NCBI GenBank assembly: GCA_963724705.1 | Contig: CAVRVS010000004.1 | Span: forward strand, 1,612,001 to 1,676,000 | DNA length: 64,000 nt | From: DASQPR01 sp963724705 | GTDB lineage: Bacteria; Actinomycetota; Actinomycetes; Mycobacteriales; Micromonosporaceae | Direction: 5' to 3' | Shown: positions 16,878-25,541 of the stretch, in pieces | Layout of the letters: every line of letters begins with the position of its first letter | How positions within the stretch are numbered: position 1 is the first letter of the stretch | Translations under genes and position numbers: made by a program | Notes under the pieces: generated by a model | What the model was told of the DNA's origin: nothing | Databases searched by the model: none | Seen by the model: only the letters and a program-made list of their open reading frames with translations

Positions 16878-16915
16878 CCGCTGGCCGGGACCGTCAGCGC
16901 GGCCCCGACCAGCGG
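16878..16915 (-). promoter_or_regulatory. Stem-loop after the binding-protein gene
   Basis: CCGCTGG (16878-16884) and CCAGCGG (16909-16915) can pair around a GC-rich 24-base loop, six bases past the binding-protein stop and before the permeases. Such a stem in sugar importer operons often stabilises or attenuates the transcript so that binding protein exceeds permeases. There is no U-tract. The remaining 210 bp of the gap show nothing else. Confidence 0.35.
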
Positions 16916-16920
16916 GCGGA

Positions 16921-18258
16921 TCAACTCTTGTTCAGGATCGTCGTGATCTGCGCGTCGGCGGCCTTCGCGGCGGCGTCCACCGTCTGCTTGCCGGTGACGA
17001 TGTTCTGCAGCATCAGCTGCAGGACATTCGCGCTCTCCACGTCCGGCCACGTCCCGGCCAGCGGCGTGAACCAGCTGCTCCCGGCGGCCGTGGCGGTGGC
17101 CGCGTTGCCCGGCTGTGCCGCGGCCTGCGGCAGCAGCGCCTTGGCGTTCGGCAGAGCGCCCTTGGCGATCAGTTCGCCCTGGATCTGGGTGGACGTGAAG
17201 TCCTTGATCCACTCAGTCGCCAGGGCCTGGTTCTGGCTCTTCGCCGTAACGGCGAGGTCCGAACCACCGAGGAACGACGGCATCGGGGTGTCGGCCGCGT
17301 TGCCCGGCAACGGCACCGAGGCGACCTTGCCCTTCACGGCCGTGTCGACGTTGCCCTTGGCCGGGTTGTTGGCGTCCTTCGGCTGCGACTGGACGGCGCC
17401 GAGCTCCCAGCCGTTGCCGTACATCATGGCCGAGTGGCCGGTCGAGAAGATCGCATCCTGGTCGTTCTCGGTCTTCGTCTTGTCGCCTCTCGAATACTTC
17501 TCGGCGATCGTGGCGAACTGCTGCAGACCGGCCTCGGCCTGCTGGCTCTCCAGCGTGCCGGCCCACTTGCCGCTCGCGTCCTTGTCGGCGATCTTGCCAC
17601 CGTTGCCGTAGATGAACGCACCGGCGGCGTACCAGTAGCGGCTCGGCATGTAGAACGCCGAGAACTTCGGGTCCTTGCCGTACTTGGCCATCAGCTTGTC
17701 GGCGTCCGCGGTGAGCTCCGCGTACGTGGTCGGCGGCTTGAGGCCGGCGGCGGTGAACATGTCGGTGCGGTAGATCAGGACGCGCGCGCCGGCGTAGTAC
17801 GGGACGCAGTAGGTCTTGCCGTCGGTCTGGCACGGTCCGGACAAGCCGGAAAGCCAGGACGACGAGTTGTCGAAGCTCGCGACCTTGCTCGTCAAGTCGG
17901 CAAAGGCGCCGCCGAGCACGTACTTCGGCTCCTCGGTGTTGCCGAGCTCCATCACGTCGGGCACCTGCGCGCCGGCGAGCGTCGTGTCGACCTTGGCCAG
18001 GTGGTTTGGCCACTGCTGGTACTGGATGTTGACCTGGGCGCCGGTGTCGGCGGTGAACTTGGCGTTCGCGTCGGCGACGGCCTGCGGCCAGCCGGTCTGC
18101 GCGTCGACCATGAGCCAGACGGTCAGGGTCTTGCCCTTGCCGTCCAACGGGTTGGCCGCGCTGGGGGTGCTTGCGGGCTTGTTGCTGCTGCTACCACACG
18201 CAGCGGCGCCGATCAATGTCGCCGCGAGCGCCGCGGCAACTGCGATCCGTCGCTTCAC
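16921..18258 (-). CDS. Extracellular sugar-binding lipoprotein (DasA/chitobiose-type family 1 SBP)
   Basis: 445 residues. Signal peptide M-K-R-R-I-A followed by an Ala/Leu core and lipobox I-G-A-A-A-C, so the mature protein is a membrane-tethered lipoprotein. The body matches family 1 carbohydrate-binding proteins (L-T-V-W-L-M-V near residue 45, a D-V-M-E-L-G strand, and a S-F-L-G-G-S-D-L-A-V region). Overall character resembles N,N'-diacetylchitobiose binders of streptomycetes, but the sugar is inferred. Ribosome binding site GAGGAGGATCGCG precedes the ATG. It is the first gene of the importer. Confidence 0.9.
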   Translation of the reverse strand: MKRRIAVAAALAATLIGAAACGSSSNKPASTPSAANPLDGKGKTLTVWLMVDAQTGWPQAVADANAKFTADTGAQVNIQYQQWPNHLAKVDTTLAGAQVPDVMELGNTEEPKYVLGGAFADLTSKVASFDNSSSWLSGLSGPCQTDGKTYCVPYYAGARVLIYRTDMFTAAGLKPPTTYAELTADADKLMAKYGKDPKFSAFYMPSRYWYAAGAFIYGNGGKIADKDASGKWAGTLESQQAEAGLQQFATIAEKYSRGDKTKTENDQDAIFSTGHSAMMYGNGWELGAVQSQPKDANNPAKGNVDTAVKGKVASVPLPGNAADTPMPSFLGGSDLAVTAKSQNQALATEWIKDFTSTQIQGELIAKGALPNAKALLPQAAAQPGNAATATAAGSSWFTPLAGTWPDVESANVLQLMLQNIVTGKQTVDAAAKAADAQITTILNKS

Positions 18259-18372
18259 GCGATCCTCCTCGATGAGTCCTTACACAAGGTGGACAAGTGC
18301 TGTCCGGGGTGGGTTCTGGAGCGCGGCGCCGACGTTCGGTGCCATGATCGAGCTGTCTTTCATGAAGGAGTC

Positions 18373-18419
18373 TTAACTGTTAACGGAAATAGTCCTTGCT
18401 GAACCCCGGTACTTGTCAA
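18373..18419 (-). promoter_or_regulatory. Probable importer promoter with palindromic operator
   Basis: Reading the minus strand, a perfect TTGACA (18414-18419) lies 17 bases from AGGACT (18391-18396), a poor -10; TATTTC or GACTAT slightly downstream are alternatives. Immediately after it, TTAACTGTTAA (18373-18383) is a perfect 11-bp palindrome, well placed for a repressor. About 115 bases of leader separate it from the binding-protein ATG. No regulator gene sits beside it. Confidence 0.45.
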
Positions 18420-18863
18420 GCCCAAGCGGGAAAGTTTCCTAACTGTGACCTGCGTCGCCGCCCCTCAAAACGCCCCTGAGCAGGGTGGATCGTTGCGACG
18501 GCGGTCCAGACTGGCACGTAAGGATGAAGTCAGGCAAGCGGTTGCGGCGCCGTCGCGGGGGCCCCGATAGCCCGTACGCTCGGCCTTGCCGCCGCCGCGG
18601 ACGGGTGCGGCCGAGCGCCGAAGACCGGGTGAGCACCGTCTACGCGTCGAAGGAGCGCGGCGACGTGACGGTGGAGCGCGGCTCCGCTGTCTCCGACCGT
18701 CACCAACGGCCCGCAGAAGAGTTTCACAACCGTTATGTCGGCGGGGTCATGTCCGGCGTGACACGCGCACGGTCGTGTCGGCGCGCGGTGGGCATAGCTG
18801 CGTACGCAGCAGGACGCCCCGACCGGCGACGATCGATCGGCCACGAGTCGGGGCGAACGTGAC
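18420..18863. other. Intergenic gap with no recognised gene
   Basis: 445 bp between the importer promoter and the dehydrogenase stop. Open frames here are Arg/Ser-rich, have no ribosome binding site and look like GC-rich chance frames. CCTAACTGTGAC near 18437 echoes half of the nearby palindrome. Confidence 0.5.
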
Positions 18864-20357
18864 TCAGGTCTGGGTCGGGAAGCCGAGGTTGACGCCACCG
18901 TGTGACGGGTCGAGCCAGCGGCTGGTGACGACCTTGCCTCGGGTGAAGAAGTGCACGCCCTCGGCGCCGTGGGCGTGGGTGTCGCCGAACAGGGACGACT
19001 TCCAGCCGCCGAACGAGTAGTACGCCATCGGCACCGGGATCGGCACGTTGACGCCGATCATGCCGACCTCGATCTCATGCTGATAGCGGCGGGCCGCACC
19101 GCCGTCATTGGTGAAGATCGCCGTCCCATTGCCGTACGGGTTCGCGTTGACCAACTCGACCGCGTCCTCGTACGAGGGCACCCGTACGACCGACAGCACC
19201 GGCCCGAAGATCTCGTCGGTGTAGATCGACATCTCCGGCGTGACATGGTCGAACAACGTCGGCCCGAGCCAGAACCCGTCCGGTTCCCCATCGGCGGCCA
19301 CGCCGCGCCCGTCCACTACCAGCGACGCACCCGCGGCCGCACCGGCCTCGACATAGCCGGCGACCTTGTCCCGGTGCACCCCGGTGACCAGCGGCCCCAT
19401 GTCACAGCCCGGCCGCCGCCCGTCACCGGTACGGATGTCGGCCATCCGATCCGTGATCGCGCCGATCAAATCGTCACCGACCGGATCGACCGCGACCACC
19501 ACCGAGATCGCCATGCACCGCTCCCCCGCCGAACCGAACCCGGCCGACACCGCGGCGTCCGCGGCCAGATCGATATCCGCGTCCGGCAGCACCACCATGT
19601 GATTCTTCGCGCCGCCGAGCGCCTGGACCCGCTTGCCGGCGGCGGTGCCCCGCTCGTAGACGTACCGCGCGATCGGTGTCGAACCGACAAACGAAATCGA
19701 CTTCACGTCCCGGTGATCCAGCAACGCGTCAACGGCCTCCTTGTCGCCGTGTACGACGTTGAACACACCTTGGGGCAATCCGGCCTCCACGAACCACTCC
19801 GCGAGCTTCACGGCGGCGCTGGGATCCTTCTCGCTCGGCTTCAAAATGACCGCGTTACCCGTGGCCAACGCGATCGGCACGAACCACAGCGGCACCATCG
19901 CCGGGAAGTTGAACGGCGAGATCACCCCGACCACGCCCAACGGCTGCCGGATCGCGTACGAGTCCACCCCCGTCGACACGTTCTCGTTGAACCCGCTACG
20001 CAGGATCGTGCCGATACCACACGCGTACTCGATCACCTCGAGACCGCGCTGCACCTCACCGGCCGCATCCGAGAGCACCTTGCCGTGCTCGTCGGTCACG
20101 ATCGCGGCAAGCTCGTCGCGCCGGGCGTGCAGGATCTCCCGCATCGCGAACATCACCGCCGTCCGCTTCGAGATCGACGCCTCACGCCACCCCGCCGCCG
20201 CACGAACCGCCGCCGCAACGGCGGTGTCCATATCCGCCGCCGACGCGAAATCGACCTGCCCCGCGACCGTGCCGGTGGCCGGATCAAAGACGTCACCCTG
20301 CCGCGCAGCGATGCCGTCCCACGGCTTCCCATCGATGAAGTGCGTGATGTGCTTCAT
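18864..20357 (-). CDS. mmsA: CoA-acylating methylmalonate/malonate-semialdehyde dehydrogenase
   Basis: 497 residues, full length for the family. The N-terminal H-F-I-D-G-K-P-W and the S-P-F-N-F-P-A-M-V-P-L-W segment are characteristic of MmsA/IolA; the nucleophile Cys lies in G-E-R-C-M-A-I-S. The enzyme converts methylmalonate semialdehyde to propionyl-CoA, or malonate semialdehyde to acetyl-CoA, with NAD and CoA. Its start overlaps the aminotransferase stop by four bases, so the pair would turn a beta-amino acid into an acyl-CoA. Confidence 0.93.
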   Translation of the reverse strand: MKHITHFIDGKPWDGIAARQGDVFDPATGTVAGQVDFASAADMDTAVAAAVRAAAGWREASISKRTAVMFAMREILHARRDELAAIVTDEHGKVLSDAAGEVQRGLEVIEYACGIGTILRSGFNENVSTGVDSYAIRQPLGVVGVISPFNFPAMVPLWFVPIALATGNAVILKPSEKDPSAAVKLAEWFVEAGLPQGVFNVVHGDKEAVDALLDHRDVKSISFVGSTPIARYVYERGTAAGKRVQALGGAKNHMVVLPDADIDLAADAAVSAGFGSAGERCMAISVVVAVDPVGDDLIGAITDRMADIRTGDGRRPGCDMGPLVTGVHRDKVAGYVEAGAAAGASLVVDGRGVAADGEPDGFWLGPTLFDHVTPEMSIYTDEIFGPVLSVVRVPSYEDAVELVNANPYGNGTAIFTNDGGAARRYQHEIEVGMIGVNVPIPVPMAYYSFGGWKSSLFGDTHAHGAEGVHFFTRGKVVTSRWLDPSHGGVNLGFPTQT

Positions 20358-21658
20358 GCCGATAACTCCCCGTCTACGGCCGCGATCGCGGCGAGCAGGA
20401 TGTCGAGGCCTTCACGGGCCTCGTCCTCGGTCAATGTCAGCGGCGGACCCATCCGGATCGTGTTGCCGTAGAGACCACCCTTGCCCACGAGCAGCCCGTG
20501 CGCCCGACACTCTTCGAACACCCGGGTCGTCGCGTACGCGTTCGGGTTCGTGGTGCCCGGCTCGACGAACTCGACCGCGAGCATCAGGCCCTTGCCGCGT
20601 ACGTCGCCGACGATCCCGAGGTTCGGCGCGGCCTCCCGCAGCCCGGTCTGCAGGATCGCGCCGACCCGCGCCGCGTTCCCTTGCAGGTCGTGCGCCAGCA
20701 GATAGTCGACGACGGCGTTTCCGGCCGCGGTGCTGACCGGGTTGCCGCCGAACGTCGAGAACGAGATGCCCGGCACCGAATTGATGACGTCGGCCCGACC
20801 GACAACGCCGGCCAACGCCATGCCGTTGCCGATGCCCTTGGCAAACGTCAGCAGATCCGGCACGACACCGTGCGCCTGATAGCCCCAGAAATGCTCGCCG
20901 GTGCGGCCCCACCCGGTCTGCACCTCGTCGGAGATGTAGAGGATGCCGGACTCGTCAAGCACCTTGCGGTAGGCGGCGAACGTACCGTCCGGTGGCTGGA
21001 CGAAGCCGCCGACACCCTGCACGGGCTCGGCGATCATCGCGGCCACATCGCCGCTGGTCTGCGTTGCGAGCACCTCGCGCAGGTCGGCCGTGACGGCGTC
21101 GATGTATTCGGCGTCGCTGCGGCCCGCGAGCAGCCCGCGCATACGGTCACCGGAGTGCAGGTAGCTCACATTGAGGGGATTCATGCTCGACGACGACCAG
21201 CCGCGGTTGCCCGTGATGCCGATCGTCGCGTAGGTCCGGCCGTGGTAACTGTTGCGGATCGCCAGAATCTGGTTGCTGTGCCGGAAACTGGTCGCCATGA
21301 GCAGCGCGGCCTCGTTCGCCTCGCTGCCCGAGTTGGTGAAGAACACCCGCGCATCCGGGATGCCGGACAGCCGCGCGATCTTCTCGGCCAGCTCGACCTG
21401 CTGGCGGATGAGATACAGCGTGGACGAGTGCATGACGCCGGTGGCGAGTTGCCGCTCGATCGCCTGGCGGATCTCCGGCACGTCGTACCCGATCATGTTT
21501 GTCAGGACGCCGCCGAAAAAGTCGAGATAGGTGCGGCCGGCGCCGTCGGTGACCCGCCGACCGGACCCGGCGGCGATCTCGATCGGCTCGTCGTAGTAGA
21601 GCAGCAGCCAGCTCGGCAGCACGGCCTTGTGGCGGGCGAGCAGGTCATCGGTGGTCAT
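20354..21658 (-). CDS. Class III aminotransferase (beta-alanine/3-aminoisobutyrate:pyruvate or AGXT2-like)
   Basis: 434 residues from the ATG at 21658, preceded by GGAAGGG; the longer frame to 21742 lacks a site. PLP enzyme features: N-S-G-S-E-A-N-E-A (phosphate cup), Y-H-G-R-T-Y, a D-E-V-Q-T-G-W-G-R-T-G segment, and the Schiff-base Lys in T-F-A-K-G-I-G-N-G. The resemblance is to AGXT2/beta-amino-acid transaminases. Coupling to the semialdehyde dehydrogenase supports a role in degradation of beta-alanine or 3-aminoisobutyrate from pyrimidines; GABA or ornithine remain possible. Confidence 0.9.
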   Translation of the reverse strand: MTTDDLLARHKAVLPSWLLLYYDEPIEIAAGSGRRVTDGAGRTYLDFFGGVLTNMIGYDVPEIRQAIERQLATGVMHSSTLYLIRQQVELAEKIARLSGIPDARVFFTNSGSEANEAALLMATSFRHSNQILAIRNSYHGRTYATIGITGNRGWSSSSMNPLNVSYLHSGDRMRGLLAGRSDAEYIDAVTADLREVLATQTSGDVAAMIAEPVQGVGGFVQPPDGTFAAYRKVLDESGILYISDEVQTGWGRTGEHFWGYQAHGVVPDLLTFAKGIGNGMALAGVVGRADVINSVPGISFSTFGGNPVSTAAGNAVVDYLLAHDLQGNAARVGAILQTGLREAAPNLGIVGDVRGKGLMLAVEFVEPGTTNPNAYATTRVFEECRAHGLLVGKGGLYGNTIRMGPPLTLTEDEAREGLDILLAAIAAVDGELSA

Positions 21659-21819
21659 GCAACAAACCCTTCCGTGGTACGTCGGCGGGGCCGGACAGGT
21701 GCGGTGGCGCCCCTCCCACGCTTTCATCGTTGCCCAGGTCACACAAGTGACACTGTGTCGGCCGCAAACCCCGGCGACCTGACAATCCGTCGCTGTCCGG
21801 CAGCATGGTGACGAGGCGG

Positions 21820-22836
21820 TTACGCGCCCGGCATCGGTCGGCCGTGGCGGTCGCGGGGTTTGAGGCGGGTAGTCGGCATCTCCGGAGCCGGCAGCGGCGC
21901 GCCGTCATATCCGCGGACCGACCCGAAGCGATCGCCCTCGACGGGCGCCCCGGCCACCGCCGAACCGGCCATCCACGCCTCCCGCGCCGCGACGATCTCC
22001 TCGTGCGACCGGCCGACGAAGTTCCACCACATGACGAGCTCATCGGCGAACGGCTCGCCGCCGAGCAGGAACAGCCTCGCGCCGGACGCCGTCGATGCGG
22101 CGAGGGCGTCCCGACCGGTGCCGAGGTAGCACAGCGCTCCCGGCTCCAGCGTGCCGTCGGCGACGTCGGCGGTGCCGGCCATCACGATCACGGCGTACTC
22201 CCAGTCGGCCCGCAACGGCACCGTGGTCGACGCGCCCTCCTCGAGCCGTACGTCCACGCCCACGATCGGCGTGTGTACGCGAGCGGGCGAGGTCAGCCGG
22301 CCGAGCGAGCCCACGACGACGGTCAGGTGCGCACCGCCGGAGCTCGTGGTCGGCAGGTCGGCGTGGTGCTCGAAGCGAGACGCGCCGGCCGCCTCCGCCG
22401 CCGGTAGCGCGATCCACAACTGCAAGCCGTGCAGCGACGGGCCATGGCCGTCCGGTGACTGCTCGGCATGCGCGATGCCGCGCCCGGCCGTCATCAGATT
22501 GAGCTGGCCCGGGCGGATCATCGCGAGGCTGCCGACGCTGTCCCGATGGAGCACCTCGCCGTCGAGCAGCCAGGTGACCGTCTGCAGACCACAATGCGGA
22601 TGCGGCGGCACCTGCATCCCCGGGCCGGTGAGGATGGCGTCCGGGCCGAAGTGGTCGGCGAAGCACCAGGCTCCGACCATCCGGCGGTTCGTGTGCGGCA
22701 GCAGCCGGTTGACGGTCGAATACTTGCCGAGCGGCACGTCACGACCGGCGAGGACGTCGCGCCGTAGCGCCAGTGCGATCGTCGACCCGGTCTCGTGCTC
22801 GGTCGGGTGCTGCTCGAGATTGCTCACAGATCCCAT
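21820..22836 (-). CDS. Pirin-family cupin protein
   Basis: 338 residues with the bicupin pirin fold: P-H-P-H-C-G-L-Q-T-V-T-W (metal His pair), a downstream H-R-D-S, and G-R-G-I-A-H-A-E-Q-S. These are the ligands used by pirins for Fe, and by quercetinase-active members. Its role in bacteria is varied: dioxygenase activity or protein partner in central metabolism. Same strand as the aminotransferase (161 bp apart) and PucR gene, possibly one unit. Confidence 0.9.
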   Translation of the reverse strand: MGSVSNLEQHPTEHETGSTIALALRRDVLAGRDVPLGKYSTVNRLLPHTNRRMVGAWCFADHFGPDAILTGPGMQVPPHPHCGLQTVTWLLDGEVLHRDSVGSLAMIRPGQLNLMTAGRGIAHAEQSPDGHGPSLHGLQLWIALPAAEAAGASRFEHHADLPTTSSGGAHLTVVVGSLGRLTSPARVHTPIVGVDVRLEEGASTTVPLRADWEYAVIVMAGTADVADGTLEPGALCYLGTGRDALAASTASGARLFLLGGEPFADELVMWWNFVGRSHEEIVAAREAWMAGSAVAGAPVEGDRFGSVRGYDGAPLPAPEMPTTRLKPRDRHGRPMPGA

Positions 22837-22962
22837 CTTGACACCGACTCAACCTGATCGAGGCCGTGCCGGTACCTCCGTGATCCACTGGTGCGGACGA
22901 TTGAGGTCGCCAGGACGTCGCATTCGTCCACGGCGGTGGATCATGGGCGCATGGCCGGCAGA

Positions 22963-24714
22963 TCACGCGTCACGGATCGCGTCCAATGCCAGCAACGCCA
23001 CGTGCAGCGACAGGCACGGCTCGACGGCGTCGAGGTCGACGCCGAGGATCCGTCCGATCCGGGCCAGACGCTCATAGAACGCCGGCCGGGACAGGTGCGC
23101 CGCCGTCGCCGCGGCCGACTTGTTCCGCCCGGATTCGAGGTAGATGCGAAGCGTCTGGAGCAGCTGGTCCGAGGGGTGTTTCGCGTCGTACGCCAGCAGG
23201 GGCCCGAGCTCGCGCTCGACGAACGTCTGCAGGCGCGGCTCGTCGCGCAGCAGATGCAGCAGGCCGGCCAGACCCACGTGCGGCAGCCGGAAGACAGCGA
23301 CGTCGCGGCGGTCGTGGCGGGCGGCGTACCCGATCTGCCGGGCCTCCATCAAGGAGCGACGCGCTTCGCGCAGCGTGTCCACCACGGATCCGGCCGCGAC
23401 GATGAGCCCGCGCGTGGTCGGTCGCTCGTCGCCCCCGTCGCTGCCACCCCGACCGGTCAGATCGGGATCGCCGTGCGGGCGGCGGAGAGCCGCGGCGAAC
23501 GCGGCGAGCGCGCTTTCCTCGTCGTCGGAGCGGCGCAGCGCGATCAGTGCACCGACCGTCAGATCATCGAGCGGGCTGGTCAGGCCGTCGAGGCCGGCGG
23601 CGCGCAGCGCCGCGGTGACCGATTCGGCGATGTCACGCAGCCGTTCCTGCGTACGTTCCGCCGCCGCGCCGGCAACCGAACCGACGGTGACACCGGTCGA
23701 TGGCGGCGACTCGCCCGGGTCGGCTTCGTCCTGGCGCTGGCGAATCACGACACCGACCAGGCGCCGACGCTCCAGGGGCACGCCGAGCGCCTTGGCCCGC
23801 AACGCGACCTCGTCGACCGGCCTCGTGTGATCCAGCAGCGCAGTCAGCAGTGTCCGGTGGATCTGGCGTTCGAGGCCCTCGGCGTCGCGCCGGATGAGCC
23901 GGCCGAGGGCGAGCGTGGAGGCGGCCCGTTCGAGCAGGATGACCAGACGGGTCGGCGGCGGCTCGCTCCGTCCGTCGGCATCGGCCGGCGGATAGCGCAG
24001 CAGCAGACGACCCCAGTCCTGGCCGCGCGCACCGACCATCGTGGTCAGCCAACCCGCGTCGGCGTCGTAGCCCGTACGACCATCGGCGTGGATCCGACGC
24101 GAATGCGATTCCCAGCCGTCCAGAAGCAGCTCCGGCCGGTCGCCGGCGGCGTCGTAGGCGAGCACCTGCCGCGACAGGTTCTCGAACACGACCGGTGCGC
24201 CGGCCAGCGCCGCGGCCTGCGCGACGACCTCAGCCGCGTCGCCACCCTCGACGGACAGCTCGGTAAACCGTTGGTGGATCTCCTCGGTCGCGCGTAGCTC
24301 AGCCACCTGCGCGTCGACGATGAGCGCGTGGACGGCCTCGGTGATCCGGACGAACGGCGTTGCCTTGCGCAGCTCGATGAGCGGCAGGTTCCGCTTGTTC
24401 GCGGCGGCGATCATCACTTTCGGTACCGAATCCGAATACCGGCGCCCGAGTTCCACGACGAGCCCGGCGGCGCCGACCTCGGCGAGCCCGGCGATGAACA
24501 ACCGCAGCCCATCGTCGTCGCCGGGCAACCCGATGCCGGTCATCAGCACCAGTTCCCCGCCGCGGAGCAAGGTCGCGATATCCGGGACCTCGGCGGCGTG
24601 CACCCATCGCACGGGCCGATCCAACGCGTCCGCGCCGGCGACAACGCGCGGATTCCCGTACCGCATCGAGTCCAGGGCGAGCACGTCGCGCACGCTCGGG
24701 TAGACGTCAGCCAT
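22963..24714 (-). CDS. PucR-family transcriptional regulator
   Basis: 583 residues from the ATG at 24714. The N-terminal PucR domain is clear (S-V-R-D-V-L-A-L-D, G-G-E-L-V-L-M-T-G, then K-R-N-L-P-L-I-E-L), a GGDEF-like middle follows, and the C-terminal HTH_30 has L-R-I-Y-L-E-S-G-R-N-K-S-A-A-A-T-A and a hydrophobic end. PucR-type regulators respond to purine or amino-acid catabolites, and this one stands directly upstream of the beta-amino acid genes on the same strand. Its first codons overlap the TrmH stop by eight bases. Confidence 0.93.
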   Translation of the reverse strand: MADVYPSVRDVLALDSMRYGNPRVVAGADALDRPVRWVHAAEVPDIATLLRGGELVLMTGIGLPGDDDGLRLFIAGLAEVGAAGLVVELGRRYSDSVPKVMIAAANKRNLPLIELRKATPFVRITEAVHALIVDAQVAELRATEEIHQRFTELSVEGGDAAEVVAQAAALAGAPVVFENLSRQVLAYDAAGDRPELLLDGWESHSRRIHADGRTGYDADAGWLTTMVGARGQDWGRLLLRYPPADADGRSEPPPTRLVILLERAASTLALGRLIRRDAEGLERQIHRTLLTALLDHTRPVDEVALRAKALGVPLERRRLVGVVIRQRQDEADPGESPPSTGVTVGSVAGAAAERTQERLRDIAESVTAALRAAGLDGLTSPLDDLTVGALIALRRSDDEESALAAFAAALRRPHGDPDLTGRGGSDGGDERPTTRGLIVAAGSVVDTLREARRSLMEARQIGYAARHDRRDVAVFRLPHVGLAGLLHLLRDEPRLQTFVERELGPLLAYDAKHPSDQLLQTLRIYLESGRNKSAAATAAHLSRPAFYERLARIGRILGVDLDAVEPCLSLHVALLALDAIRDA

Positions 24715-25537
24715 CGGAGGCGGACTCCGTCGCGTCGTCGCGGCACAACTCCCAGAACGCCACGGCCGACGCGGCCGCCACGTTGAGCGAGTCGACACCG
24801 CGGCGCATCGGGATCGCGACGCGCAGGTCGCTTGCGGCCAGCGCCGACGCGGACAGGCCAGCGCCTTCCGCCCCGAGCAGCAGCGCCGGCCGGTGCCGGG
24901 TCGCGGCATCCAGATCCTGCACCGGTACGGCATCAGCCGCGGGCGTCATCGCAAGCACGCTGAATCCGGCCGCCCGGACCGTATCGAGCGCCCTCGGCCA
25001 GGGCTCCAGCGTCGCGTACGGAATCGCGAACACCTGACCCATGCTCACCCGGACGCTCCGCCGGTAGAGCGGATCGGCACACGATGGAGAGAGCAGCACG
25101 GCGTCCATCCCGAGCGCCGCCGCGCCACGGAAGATCGCGCCGATGTTCGTGTGGTTGTTGACGTCCTCAAGGATCGCCACGCGCCGCGCGCTCGCGAGCA
25201 CATCGGTCGCGGCCGGCAGCGGCCGGCGGTGCAACGACGCGAGTACGCCCCGGTGCACGTGGAAACCGGTGACCGCTTCGAGCACGGCCTGGGTCGCGGC
25301 GTAGAGCGGAGCATCGTCGCGGGGCAGGCCGGCGAGTTGGTCGATCCGTTTGGCGTCGACCAGAACGGATCGGACGCGGTAGCCGGCCCGGACGGCCCGG
25401 CGCAGCACGAGTTCGCCCTCGGCGATGAACAGCCCGTGCGGTGGCTCCCATCGGGTCCGGAGTTCGACGTCGGTCAGCGCGCGATAGTCGGCGATGCGAT
25501 CGTCGGCCGGATCGGTGATCGTGATGGCGTCGGGCAC
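24707..25537 (-). CDS. TrmH/SpoU-family RNA 2'-O-methyltransferase
   Basis: 276 residues from a GTG at 25537; the open frame extends 100 residues upstream but is the reverse of the neighbouring low-complexity tail. An N-terminal substrate-binding domain precedes the SPOUT domain with its three motifs: E-D-V-N-N-H-T-N-I-G-A-I-F-R-G, L-L-G-A-E-G-A-G-L, and I-P-M-R-R-G-V-D-S-L-N-V-A-A-A. It should methylate ribose in rRNA or tRNA using SAM. The next gene upstream ends four bases before its start. Confidence 0.93.
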   Translation of the reverse strand: MPDAITITDPADDRIADYRALTDVELRTRWEPPHGLFIAEGELVLRRAVRAGYRVRSVLVDAKRIDQLAGLPRDDAPLYAATQAVLEAVTGFHVHRGVLASLHRRPLPAATDVLASARRVAILEDVNNHTNIGAIFRGAAALGMDAVLLSPSCADPLYRRSVRVSMGQVFAIPYATLEPWPRALDTVRAAGFSVLAMTPAADAVPVQDLDAATRHRPALLLGAEGAGLSASALAASDLRVAIPMRRGVDSLNVAAASAVAFWELCRDDATESASDG

Positions 25538-25541
25538 CTGG

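Noticed and set aside
18485..18862. 125-residue frame in the gap after the sugar importer
   Set aside because: Arg-rich, no ribosome binding site, no resemblance to a family; typical GC-rich chance frame.
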